Source: Nevskia soli DSM 19509 (GTDB lineage Bacteria > Pseudomonadota > Gammaproteobacteria > Nevskiales > Nevskiaceae). Taken from it: a stretch of DNA of 64,000 nucleotides. A program made the translations under genes and the position numbers. Location of the stretch: contig NZ_KL543998.1 in NCBI RefSeq assembly GCF_000711955.1, positions 47,904 to 111,903 on the forward strand. The letters are read 5' to 3'. The notes below the pieces were generated by a model. The model was not told the DNA's origin, searched no databases, and saw nothing but the letters and a program-made list of their open reading frames with translations. This document shows, one piece after another, positions 54,500 through 62,800 of the stretch. Position 1 is the stretch's first letter. The number at the start of each line of letters is the position of its first letter.

Positions 54500-55861
54500 C
54501 TATTGGCTCAGCAGCTTGCGCAGCGCATCGGCGTAGCGATCCAGATCGGCCTCGCTCTTGGTCTCGGTGGCGCAGACCAGCACGGCATTGCCCAGTTCGG
54601 GGTAGTGCCTGCCCAGGTCGAAACCGCCGAGGATATCCTGCTTGGCCAGCTTTTCCAGCAGCGGCGCCACCGGGCGCGGCAGGCGGATCACCGCCTCATG
54701 GAAACGATCGCCGGCAAACACCACTTCGACGCCGGGAATGGCGCCGAGCTTCCGCACCAGCGCCTGCGTGTTGCTGACGCTATGCGCACCGACGCGGGCC
54801 AGGCCCTCGGCGCCGAGCATCGACATATGGATGGTGGCCGCGGTGACCAGCAGGCCCTGGTTGGTGCAGATATTCGAGGTGGCCTTGGAGCGGCGGATGT
54901 GCTGCTCACGCGCCTGCAAGGTCAGGGTAAAGCCGGGCTTGCCGTCGACGTCGACGGTGCGGCCGACGATGCGGCCCGGCATCTGCCGCACGAACTGCTG
55001 CTTGGCGGTAAGGAAGCCGAAGTACGGACCGCCCGAGGACAGCGGCGCGCCCAGGGGCTGGCCGTCGCCGCAGACGATGTCCGCACCTTTCGCGCCCCAC
55101 TCGCCGGGCGGCTTGAGCAGTGCCAACGACAGCGGATTGACCACACCCACCACCATGGCGCCATTGGCATGCGCCCAGTCGGTCAGCGCATCGACATCCT
55201 CCAGCACGCCGAAGAAATTCGGCTGGGGAATGACCAGCGCGCTGATCTCCTGCCCTTCGTACTGCTTCAGCTGTGCGGCCGGCGTATCGCCGCGCGCCGC
55301 GTCGAACTCCAGCGGCAGCAATTCCACGCCCAGTGCCTCGGTGATGGCCCGCACCGCTTCGCGGTAATAGGGGTGCACCGCCTTGGGCATCAGCACGCGC
55401 ACCGCACCGGTCTTGGGATTGGACCGCACCGCCATCAGCAGCGCCTCGGCCAGGGCGGAGGCGCCGTCGTACATGGAGGCGTTGCTCACTTCCATGCCGG
55501 TCAGCGCGGTCATCATGCTCTGGAATTCATAGAGCAGCTGCAAAGTGCCCTGACTGGCCTCGGCCTGGTACGGCGTATAGGCGGAGTAGAACTCGCCGCG
55601 CGTGGTGATATCCCACACCGCCGCCGGGATGTGGTGCTCGTAGGCGCCGGCGCCGATGAAGTTGAGCGGCTGGCCATCCAGCTTCGCGCGGCCCTGCATC
55701 AGGCGCACGATGTCCATTTCGCCGAGGCCTTCGGGCACGCCCTGCAGGCCCTTGCAGATCAGCTCCGGCGGAATCTCGTCGAACAACGCAGCGGCGGTCG
55801 GGGCACCGATCGCCGCCAGCATCTCGCGAACGTCGGACTCGGTGTGGGGAATAAACGGCAT
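54500..55861 (-). CDS. gcvPA: Glycine dehydrogenase (decarboxylating) subunit 1
   Basis: The 453-residue protein from the ATG at 55861 begins MPFIPHTESDVREMLAAIG, the GcvPA N-terminus. It contains NFIGAGAYEHHIPAAVWDI, YTPYQAEASQGTLQLLYEFQSMM near 97, MEVSNASMYDGASALAEA and SSGGPYFGFLTAKQQFVRQMPGRIVG near 280. It forms the other half of the decarboxylating P-protein and contributes to the PLP pocket. A heptamer-type hairpin lies in the 114-bp gap between gcvH and this gene. Confidence 0.96.
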   Translation of the reverse strand: MPFIPHTESDVREMLAAIGAPTAAALFDEIPPELICKGLQGVPEGLGEMDIVRLMQGRAKLDGQPLNFIGAGAYEHHIPAAVWDITTRGEFYSAYTPYQAEASQGTLQLLYEFQSMMTALTGMEVSNASMYDGASALAEALLMAVRSNPKTGAVRVLMPKAVHPYYREAVRAITEALGVELLPLEFDAARGDTPAAQLKQYEGQEISALVIPQPNFFGVLEDVDALTDWAHANGAMVVGVVNPLSLALLKPPGEWGAKGADIVCGDGQPLGAPLSSGGPYFGFLTAKQQFVRQMPGRIVGRTVDVDGKPGFTLTLQAREQHIRRSKATSNICTNQGLLVTAATIHMSMLGAEGLARVGAHSVSNTQALVRKLGAIPGVEVVFAGDRFHEAVIRLPRPVAPLLEKLAKQDILGGFDLGRHYPELGNAVLVCATETKSEADLDRYADALRKLLSQ

Positions 55862-55879
55862 CAGCAAACCTCGGAAAGC

Positions 55880-55966
55880 AGTGATTAGTGGTTAGTGATT
55901 AGTGGTTAGTGAAAAACAAAGGCGGGATGGCTTTTACTGGCCACTAATCACCAACCACTGACCACT
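55880..55966. repeat. Heptamer-built hairpin between gcvH and gcvPA
   Basis: Arms of 31 nt (55880-55910 and 55936-55966) pair around 25 nt. Both are made of ACTRRYC-type heptamers, such as ACTAACC and ACTAATC. They differ at five positions, all transitions. This is the same family as 39572-39658, 16 kb away. It is transcribed within the gcv operon and could differentially stabilise the gcvTH part of the mRNA. Confidence 0.85.
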
Positions 55967-55975
55967 TGTTGTTTG

Positions 55976-56365
55976 TCAGAGCGCGGCCAGCACTTTCTCG
56001 TAGCCCGCCGCATCCAGCAGGCCGTCGATTTCCGCGGCGTTGGCCGGCTTCAGTTTCCACAGCCAGCCGGCTTCGTACGGATCGGTGTTGAGGGTTTCCG
56101 GCGCGTCGACCAGCTTGGGATTGGCGTCGACCACTTCGCCGGCGATGGGTGCGTACACATCAGAAGCGGCCTTCACCGATTCCACCACGGCGCAGGCTTC
56201 GCCCGCCGCCAGCTTGCGGCCGACCTTCGGCACTTCGACGAACACCAGGTCGCCGAGCGAGCCCTGGGCATAGTCGGTGATGCCGATCAGCACCGTGCCG
56301 TCGGGGAGCTTCTTCACCCACTCGTGGGACTTGACGTACTTCAGATCGGCGGGGACCTTGCTCAT
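55976..56365 (-). CDS. gcvH: Glycine cleavage system H protein
   Basis: The 129-residue protein has the lipoyl-attachment motif AVVESVKAASDVYAP with K65. It also has HEWVKKLPDGTVLIGITDYAQGSLGDLVFVELP-like strands (the exact text reads FVEVPKVGR) and the C-terminal GWLWKLKPANAAEIDGLLDA. It shuttles the aminomethyl group between P, T and L proteins. The ATG at 56365 has a strong Shine-Dalgarno (GAGGAGAG), which excludes the longer upstream reading. Confidence 0.97.
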   Translation of the reverse strand: MSKVPADLKYVKSHEWVKKLPDGTVLIGITDYAQGSLGDLVFVEVPKVGRKLAAGEACAVVESVKAASDVYAPIAGEVVDANPKLVDAPETLNTDPYEAGWLWKLKPANAAEIDGLLDAAGYEKVLAAL

Positions 56366-56430
56366 GAAACTCTCCTCAGAATGGGGATCGGGAACGGGGT
56401 TGAGGCTCGGAAATGGGATGAAACAACTCG

Positions 56431-57513
56431 CTACACCAGCACCTTGCCATTGCGCACGAACGGTGGCTTGACCTCGCGCGCCGGCAGCCACTGGCCGCGG
56501 ATTTCCACTTCATAGGGGCCGACCGCATTGCCGGCGACGCGCGCCATGGCGATCGAGCCCTTCATGGTCGGGGCGAAGCCGCCGCTGGTGGTTTCGCCGA
56601 GGGCGCCGTTGGCGGCGCGCACCGGCATGTGGGCGCGCAGCACGCCGCGGCCTTCCAGCACCAGGCCCACGCTCTTGCGCGGCGGCGCGGCCTTCTGCGC
56701 TTCCAGCGCCTTGCGGCCGATGAAGTCGCGGTCTTCCGGGGTGAAGGCCACGGTCCAGGCCAGGCCGCATTCCAGCGGGCTGACGCTGTCGTCCATATCC
56801 TGGCCGTACAGGTTCATGCCGGCTTCCAGGCGCAGGGTGTCGCGGGCGCCGAGGCCGGCCGGCTTGACTCCGGCCGCCTGCAGGGTGGTCCAGAACTGCA
56901 CCAGCTGCACCTGCGGCAGGATCAGCTCATAGCCATCCTCTCCGGTATAGCCGGTGCGGCCGACGAACAGCTCGCCTTCCCAGGCCGCGCTGAACGGCGT
57001 CAGGGCCCTGGTCTTTTCAGCCAGCGCCGGCGGCAGCAAGGCCTCGACATGAGCACGCGCCTGGGGCCCCTGCACCGCCAGGATGCCGAGGTCGGGGCGA
57101 TGGCGAATCTCCACGCCGTAGGCCGGTGCCTGCTGGCGCAGCCAGGCCAGATCCTTGTCGGTGGTGCCGGCGTTGACCACCAGGCGGAACAGATCCTCGG
57201 CGACGAAATAGACGATCAGGTCGTCGATGACGCCGCCATCGGGGTTCAGCATGCAGGAATAGAGGGCCTTGCCCGGCGCCTTCAGCTTGGCGACATCGTT
57301 GGCCAGCAGGTGCCGCAGGAATTCGCGGGCGCGAGCGCCATGCAGGTCCACCGCCGCCATATGCGCCACGTCGAACATGCCGGCGCCGGCGCGCACCGCG
57401 TGGTGCTCGTCCAGCTGGGAGGCGTACTGGATGGGCATGTCCCAGCCGGCGAAATCGACCAGCTTGGCGCCGAGGGCCTGGTGGTGGGCATGTAATGCGG
57501 TTTTCTTCAGCAT
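56431..57513 (-). CDS. gcvT: Glycine cleavage system T protein (aminomethyltransferase)
   Basis: This 360-residue folate-dependent protein begins MLKKTALHAHHQALGAKLVDFAGWDMPIQY, with the aspartate of the DFAGW motif and HHAVRAGAGMFDVAHM near residue 37-52. FVGRTGYTGEDGYEL near 183 and GLGARDTLRLEAGMNLYGQDM near 215 are further T-protein signatures. It releases ammonia and transfers the methylene group to THF. It is the first gene of the operon behind a tandem glycine riboswitch; a 9-bp stem can form right up to its start codon. Confidence 0.97.
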   Translation of the reverse strand: MLKKTALHAHHQALGAKLVDFAGWDMPIQYASQLDEHHAVRAGAGMFDVAHMAAVDLHGARAREFLRHLLANDVAKLKAPGKALYSCMLNPDGGVIDDLIVYFVAEDLFRLVVNAGTTDKDLAWLRQQAPAYGVEIRHRPDLGILAVQGPQARAHVEALLPPALAEKTRALTPFSAAWEGELFVGRTGYTGEDGYELILPQVQLVQFWTTLQAAGVKPAGLGARDTLRLEAGMNLYGQDMDDSVSPLECGLAWTVAFTPEDRDFIGRKALEAQKAAPPRKSVGLVLEGRGVLRAHMPVRAANGALGETTSGGFAPTMKGSIAMARVAGNAVGPYEVEIRGQWLPAREVKPPFVRNGKVLV

Positions 57514-57565
57514 GCGGTTCGAAAGGCCCTGTCGAGAAAATATGCGCCGATGTGCGTCGAACCGC
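57514..57565 (-). promoter_or_regulatory. Expression platform of the glycine riboswitch
   Basis: The 52 bp between the second aptamer and the gcvT ATG begin and end with perfectly complementary 9-mers, GCGGTTCGA (transcript 5' side, plus coordinates 57557-57565) and TCGAACCGC (57514-57522). The second abuts the ATG. When paired they would hold the gcvT ribosome site in a stem, so control is probably at translation initiation. No U-run is present, which argues against a terminator-type switch. Confidence 0.65.
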
Positions 57566-57752
57566 CCCTCTGTCTTGCTTACCTGAGAGTTGAGAGCGCC
57601 GACAACCGCTCTTGCCCCATCGGTGGATGGCGTCGAAGCGCCACCTCTCTCCAGAGTTTACTGTTGCTCTGCCGTCCTTTTGCCTGAGCGATTCCGGGCG
57701 GATTTGCGCCTTCGGCGCTGATCGTTCGCACGATCAGTCTCTCCGGCAGAGC
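57566..57752 (-). promoter_or_regulatory. Tandem glycine riboswitch
   Basis: Read on the minus strand, aptamer 1 (57752-57666) runs from GCTCTGCCGGAGAGA through the P3 hairpin GCGCCGAAGGCGC to AATCGCTCAGGCAAAAGGAC and closes with GGCAGAGC. Aptamer 2 (57656-57566) runs from CTCTGGAGAGAGG through ACCGATGGGGCAAGA to ACTCTCAGGTAAGCAAGAC and closes with AGAGGGG. The paired aptamers with a short linker are the classical cooperative glycine sensor that activates gcv operons. In aptamer 2 the usual AAAAGGACAG reads AGCAAGACAG, a small deviation in the J3/1-P1 strand. Confidence 0.95.
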
Positions 57753-58029
57753 TGCTGCAGGCACTATAACGGCTGCAACCGGTGCTTCCAAGCGAAATAT
57801 TGGTTGTCCGGGCCGCCCGGGGCATTTTTCGGGCGCGGCCGCGGATTCCGGTCCGCCTCCAGGACCAGCCGGCGCGCACGGCCTGAACTGTGTCCTGGTT
57901 CACATCGGCGCGGCATTCCGCGGTCGCGGAGCAACCAAAATGTCGACTGCGTCGCAGACGCGGATTCATCTTTGGTTTCCGGGGGTTTCGCGGCTGAAAA
58001 TTAACCGTGAAATACCCCTCAGATGGGTG
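57753..58029. other. Divergent intergenic region between the gcv riboswitch and the TPS genes
   Basis: No gene is supported here. It must contain the gcv promoter on the minus strand. A GCCGCCCGGGGC-rich stretch and a partial inverted repeat (GCATTTTTCGGGCGCGGCCGC) are seen near 57811-57842, but no convincing promoter hexamers for the minus strand were identified. Confidence 0.4.
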
Positions 58030-58058
58030 TTGGATGCCCCCGAATGCCCCGTTATAGT
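58030..58058 (+). promoter_or_regulatory. Predicted sigma-70 promoter for the two-partner secretion genes
   Basis: The -35 element TTGGAT (58030-58035), a spacer of exactly 17 bp and the -10 element TATAGT (58053-58058) form a good promoter. Transcription would start near 58065, giving a leader of about 77 nt before the transporter gene. Confidence 0.6.
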
Positions 58059-58141
58059 CGCAACTTGTCGCTTGGATGCGAAGTTGAGTACGCAGCGCTG
58101 CATAAGCGGCTGACCAGGGATCATTTGCGTTCGGGGGTTGC

Positions 58142-59818
58142 ATGTACGCAGGGAAAAGGGGACGTGGACTTCTGGCCTTTGCGGGCGCCGGCATTCTGCC
58201 GGTCTGTGCACAGGCCGCACCGGCGACGCCACCACCTCCGCCGGGAGTGACCACCCCCGGCACCATCGGCGACACCCTCAAACAGCCTCCGGCGCTACAA
58301 CCACCGCTTGCCGTCCCCGGCATCGTCACGCCGCCTCCCGCGGCGCCGGCCGGTGCATCCCAGGGCGCCACCATCGTGGTCTCCGCGTTCAGCTTTTCCG
58401 GCAACACCCTGTTCAGCGAGGATGTACTGTTCCCGCTGGTGGAGGAATACACCGGCAAGCCCATCACCCTGGCCCAGCTCTACGAGGCCGCCGATCGGGT
58501 CGCCGATTTCTACATGCGCAAGGGCTACGCCCTGGCCAGCGTCAACGTCCCCGCCCAGAAGATCAAGGATGGCGTGGTCCATCTGGAGGTGATCGAGGGC
58601 CGCATCGGCAAGATCGCCTTCGAAGGCAATCACCACTATCACAACGACATCCTCGGCGGCTTCGTCAGCCGCACCCATCCCAAGGACGTCTACCAGGCGC
58701 CGCCGCTGGAGCATGACCTGCAGATGTTGAATGCCCTGCCCGGCCTGGCCGCCCGCGCGGTGATCCAGCCGGGCGCCGACTACGGCACCAGCGATGTCAC
58801 GGTGAAAGTGCAGGAAGACCCGATCGACGGCTACGTGGTGGTCGACAACTACGGCCGCAAGGATTCCGGCGAGTATCGCGTCTCCGCCTCGGTGACCTTG
58901 AACAACCCGTTCGGCGTGGCTGACCAGTTGCAGGTGCTGGGCACCCACTCCACCAACAACGGCCTGAACTACGGTTACGTCGATTACAGCGTCCCGCTCA
59001 ATTTCAGCGGCCTGCGCTTCGACATCAATTACGGCCATGCCTATTTCAAGACCGAGCCTCTCGCCGGCAGCGAGGTCAACGGCAAGAACAACAACCTCCA
59101 GTTGAGCCTGATCCAGCCCTGGCTGCGGACCTCGACGGACACTTTCGTCACCAGCCTGGGCTTCCTGCACACGGACGGCAATGCCGATTTCCTGGGCAGC
59201 CTGTCGCTGAGTGAAACCAATATCAACCTGCTCAACCTGGGCCTGAACTACGCCCATATCTGGCAAAACTCGGCGGTCACCCAATATATCGCCAGCATCC
59301 ACACCAATTTCAGCGAAAATACCGCCGCGGACGCCAACAAATTCCCGGCGGACCTGAATCACGAGCGGGTGCGGGTCGAGATCGACGTGCAGCACTTGCA
59401 GCCGCTGCCGGCCCGTTTCCAGCTGTTGGGCCAGGTGGATGCGGTGTATTCGCCGGACCCGCTGGCCGATACGGAGCAGTTTTCCATCGGCGGCCCCACC
59501 TCGGTGCGCGGCTTTCCCTCGTCGGAAGCCCGCGGCGACCGGGGCTTCTTCGCCCAGCTGACCCTGCGCCGTCCGTTCGTCTGGGGGCCGGTGAGCCTGG
59601 TGCCGCGCGTTTTCGGGGATACCGGCCTGGTCAGGGCCAAGCACTTCGCCCCGGCGCCCAGCGACAGCAACAGCCTGACCAGCGCCGGCCTGGGCGCGGA
59701 CCTGATCTACCGCACCTTCGACCTGAAGGTCGACTGGACCCATCCCCTGGACAGCACCCCGGTGAGCGATGGCCGCGACGATGGTCGCGTCTACGCCTCC
59801 CTGTCGGCCGGCTTCTGA
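58142..59818 (+). CDS. Two-partner secretion transporter (TpsB, ShlB/FhaC/HecB family)
   Basis: The 558-residue outer-membrane protein has a signal peptide (about 1-25, ending CAQA), a proline-rich spacer, two POTRA domains (about 75-225) and a 16-strand barrel. The first POTRA begins IVVSAFSFSGNTLFSEDVL and the second includes VIEGRIGKIAFEGN. The hallmark VRGF motif of barrel strand 12/loop 6 appears as SVRGFPSSEARGDRGF near residue 455. It secretes the adjacent exoprotein across the outer membrane without ATP. Start: ATG 58142 with a GGGGG stretch upstream. The exoprotein gene begins 10 bp after its stop. Confidence 0.95.
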   Translation: MYAGKRGRGLLAFAGAGILPVCAQAAPATPPPPPGVTTPGTIGDTLKQPPALQPPLAVPGIVTPPPAAPAGASQGATIVVSAFSFSGNTLFSEDVLFPLVEEYTGKPITLAQLYEAADRVADFYMRKGYALASVNVPAQKIKDGVVHLEVIEGRIGKIAFEGNHHYHNDILGGFVSRTHPKDVYQAPPLEHDLQMLNALPGLAARAVIQPGADYGTSDVTVKVQEDPIDGYVVVDNYGRKDSGEYRVSASVTLNNPFGVADQLQVLGTHSTNNGLNYGYVDYSVPLNFSGLRFDINYGHAYFKTEPLAGSEVNGKNNNLQLSLIQPWLRTSTDTFVTSLGFLHTDGNADFLGSLSLSETNINLLNLGLNYAHIWQNSAVTQYIASIHTNFSENTAADANKFPADLNHERVRVEIDVQHLQPLPARFQLLGQVDAVYSPDPLADTEQFSIGGPTSVRGFPSSEARGDRGFFAQLTLRRPFVWGPVSLVPRVFGDTGLVRAKHFAPAPSDSNSLTSAGLGADLIYRTFDLKVDWTHPLDSTPVSDGRDDGRVYASLSAGF

Positions 59819-59828
59819 GGCATACGTC

Positions 59829-62800
59829 ATGACCCAATACGCTCCGCGTCTCGTCCGCCTGCCGATTCCGGCCGCGATTGCCCGCAGTTTCGCCGTGGCA
59901 TCCCTGCTGCTGCCGGGGCTGGCCCTGGCCGGGCCAACCGGCGGCGTGGTGGTGGGAGGCCAGGCCACCATCGGCAACCCCTCGCCCACCAGCACGGTGA
60001 TTCACCAGGGTTCGAACTCGGCCATCATCAACTGGCAGCAGTTCAACATCGGCGGCAACGAGTACGTGCAGTTCATCCAGCCGTCCTCCAGCAGCGTGGT
60101 GCTGAACCGGGTGATCGGCGGCTCGCCGTCGGAGATTTTCGGCAGTCTCAGCGCCAACGGGCGGGTGTTCCTGATCAACCCGAACGGTGTGCTGTTTGCG
60201 CCGGGGGCCCAGCTCGACGTCGGCGGCCTGGTCGCCTCGACGATGAATATCAAGGATGCGGACTTTCTCTCCGGCCACTACGTTTTTGCCGGCGGCAGTA
60301 CGCCCGGTTCGAGTGTGGTCAACGGCGGCACGATCAAGACCGGCGATGGCGGTTTCGTCGTGCTGGCCGGCGATTACGTCAAGAACACCGGGATCATCCA
60401 GGCGAAGCTGGGCCAGGTGGTGCTGGCCAGCGGCTCGGCGACGACGCTGGAGCTGGGCAACAGCGGGCTGGTAAGTTTCGCGGTGGACAAGGCCACGCTG
60501 GCGCAGAAGGCCGGCGTCGACAACGCCGGACAGATCATCGCCGACGGCGGCCGGGTGGTGATGACGGCGAAGACGGCGCACGACCTGGTGGGCAGCGCCG
60601 TCAACAACTCCGGCCTGGTCCGCGCGCAAGGCATCGCCAGCCACAATGGCGAGATCGAGCTGACCGCTTCGGGCGGCGATATCGCCGACAGTGGGACGCT
60701 GGATGCCAGCAGCGCCACCGGGTCCGGCGGGACGGTGGCCATTGCGGGCGATCGGAATATCGCGATCGAGCCCACGGCGCAGATCCTGGCTTCGGGCAGC
60801 ACTGGCGGCAAGATCCGGGTCGTGGCGGATGGCACGCTCACCACCGCGGCGGGCTCGTCCATCGAAGCTCATGGCAGCTCCGGCAAGGGCGGCGCAGCGG
60901 AGCTTTCCGGCCACGGCAAGCTGGTGGTGCGCGGCAACGTCAACCTGGGCAGCGGCGGCACCTTGCTGATCGATCCGACCGACCTGACGATTGCGGACGG
61001 CACCGGCGCCAGCAGCAGCGCCACGGTATTCGAGAAATTTGTCGAGAACCAGCTGAAAAACGGCACCGACATGCAGCTCGTCGCCACCAACAGCATCACG
61101 CTGGCGAACCTGAGCGACGGCACGCTCGACGGCGTGAACCCGGTTGGCTATGGCGGCTCGCTGCTGCTGGGGATCGGCACCATTGATCCCAACAACGGCT
61201 ATGTCGAAGGCAACAGCGGCAGCATCCTGTTTGCCAACACCGCCAATACCATCAGCGTCTACGGCGGCCTGCGCATCGACGCCGGCAGCGGCGGCGGCAC
61301 CGTAAAAGTGGGGAACCTGATCGCCGGCAACATCCAGGTGCAGGGCCTGGGCGGGATCACTGCAGGCACCATCACCGCCGAGCGCGGCGGCATCAACCTC
61401 ACTTCAGGTGTCGGCAACCTCAGCTTCGGCGCCCTGAGCACCAAGAGCGGCGACGTCGTCGTCAGCAGCAGTGCCGGCACCATCACGGGCGGGGACATCA
61501 CCACGATCTCCGGCTCGATCAGTGTCGAGGCCGATGCCGGCGGCATCAAGCTGGGCAATCTCTCGAGCACCTATATCGGCAGCTATGGCGGCGACGCCAG
61601 CATCACCGTGCGCTCCTCGGCCGGCATCGAAGTGGGCAGTGTCACCACCGATGCCGAAGCAACAGGGACTTTCCAGAGCAGTTCCAACGGCAACGTGATC
61701 CTGTTCGCCAATGACTTCAGCCAGCCCGGGGGCGATCTGCTGATCAACGGCCCCATCAGCACGACCGCCAAAGGCGCCAACGGCTTCAACACCGCGACGA
61801 TTTCCCTGAGCAATAGCGCCGGCTCGATCACTGCCCTGGGCGCTCTGACCACCCATGACCCCGGACCCGGCGGAAACAACGACATCGACATCACCGCCTA
61901 TGGCGGCAACGTCATCACCGGAGCGCTGACCGCCACCAACAGCTCGATCAATGTCAGCGCGCAAGCGACCAACAACCAGTTGCTCCCGGCGAGTAACGGA
62001 GACATCACGCTCGGCACGCTCTCCGGCGGCGGCGCCCCTGGCAACGCACTGACTTCCGTCACCGTGGATGCCTACGGCGGCTTGACCGTGGCAAGCGACA
62101 TCGCCGCCTCTTCCATCAACCTCTTTGCCGGGCATGGCGATCTCAAAGCCGGAAACATCAATGTTTCCTCAGGCGCATTTTCAGTCACCGATTACGGCGG
62201 CAATCTGACACTGGGCGACGTTTCGGCTACAGACTACATCAGCCTCAACGACGTCGGCGGCGATATCAAAGCCGGCAACCTGACGGCGCTGAACGGTTCG
62301 ATCTCGGCTTCCACCAGCAGCGGCAGCGGAAACATCACGCTGGGCGCCCTGTCCGGCGGCAGCGGCAACGAACTGTCCTTCGTCGACGTCAGTGCCTACG
62401 GCGGCGTGACCATCGGCGGCAGCGACATCGTGGCGCGCGGCATCAGCCTGGGTGCCGGCAACGGCAACCTCAGTGCCGGAAATATCACCGCTACCCGGGG
62501 GGGGATCATCCTCAACGATTCCGGCGGCAGCATTGCCGTCGGCAAGCTCTCCGCCAGCGCCAGTTCCAGCGACGGCAGTGTCTCGGCTGTCATCACCGCC
62601 TATGCGGCGGGGGGCATCAGCACCGGCAGCATCACCACCAGCGCGTTCGCCAGCGGCAGTTTCTTGGACGCTTATATCCAGCTCGAGGCCAACAGCAGCC
62701 GTTTCTCCACCCAGCTCGGCGGCGAACTGCTTGTGGCCGGGACGATCAGCACCAGCGCCAGCAACAGCGGCGGCAACGCCGACAGCGGAATCTCCACCGA

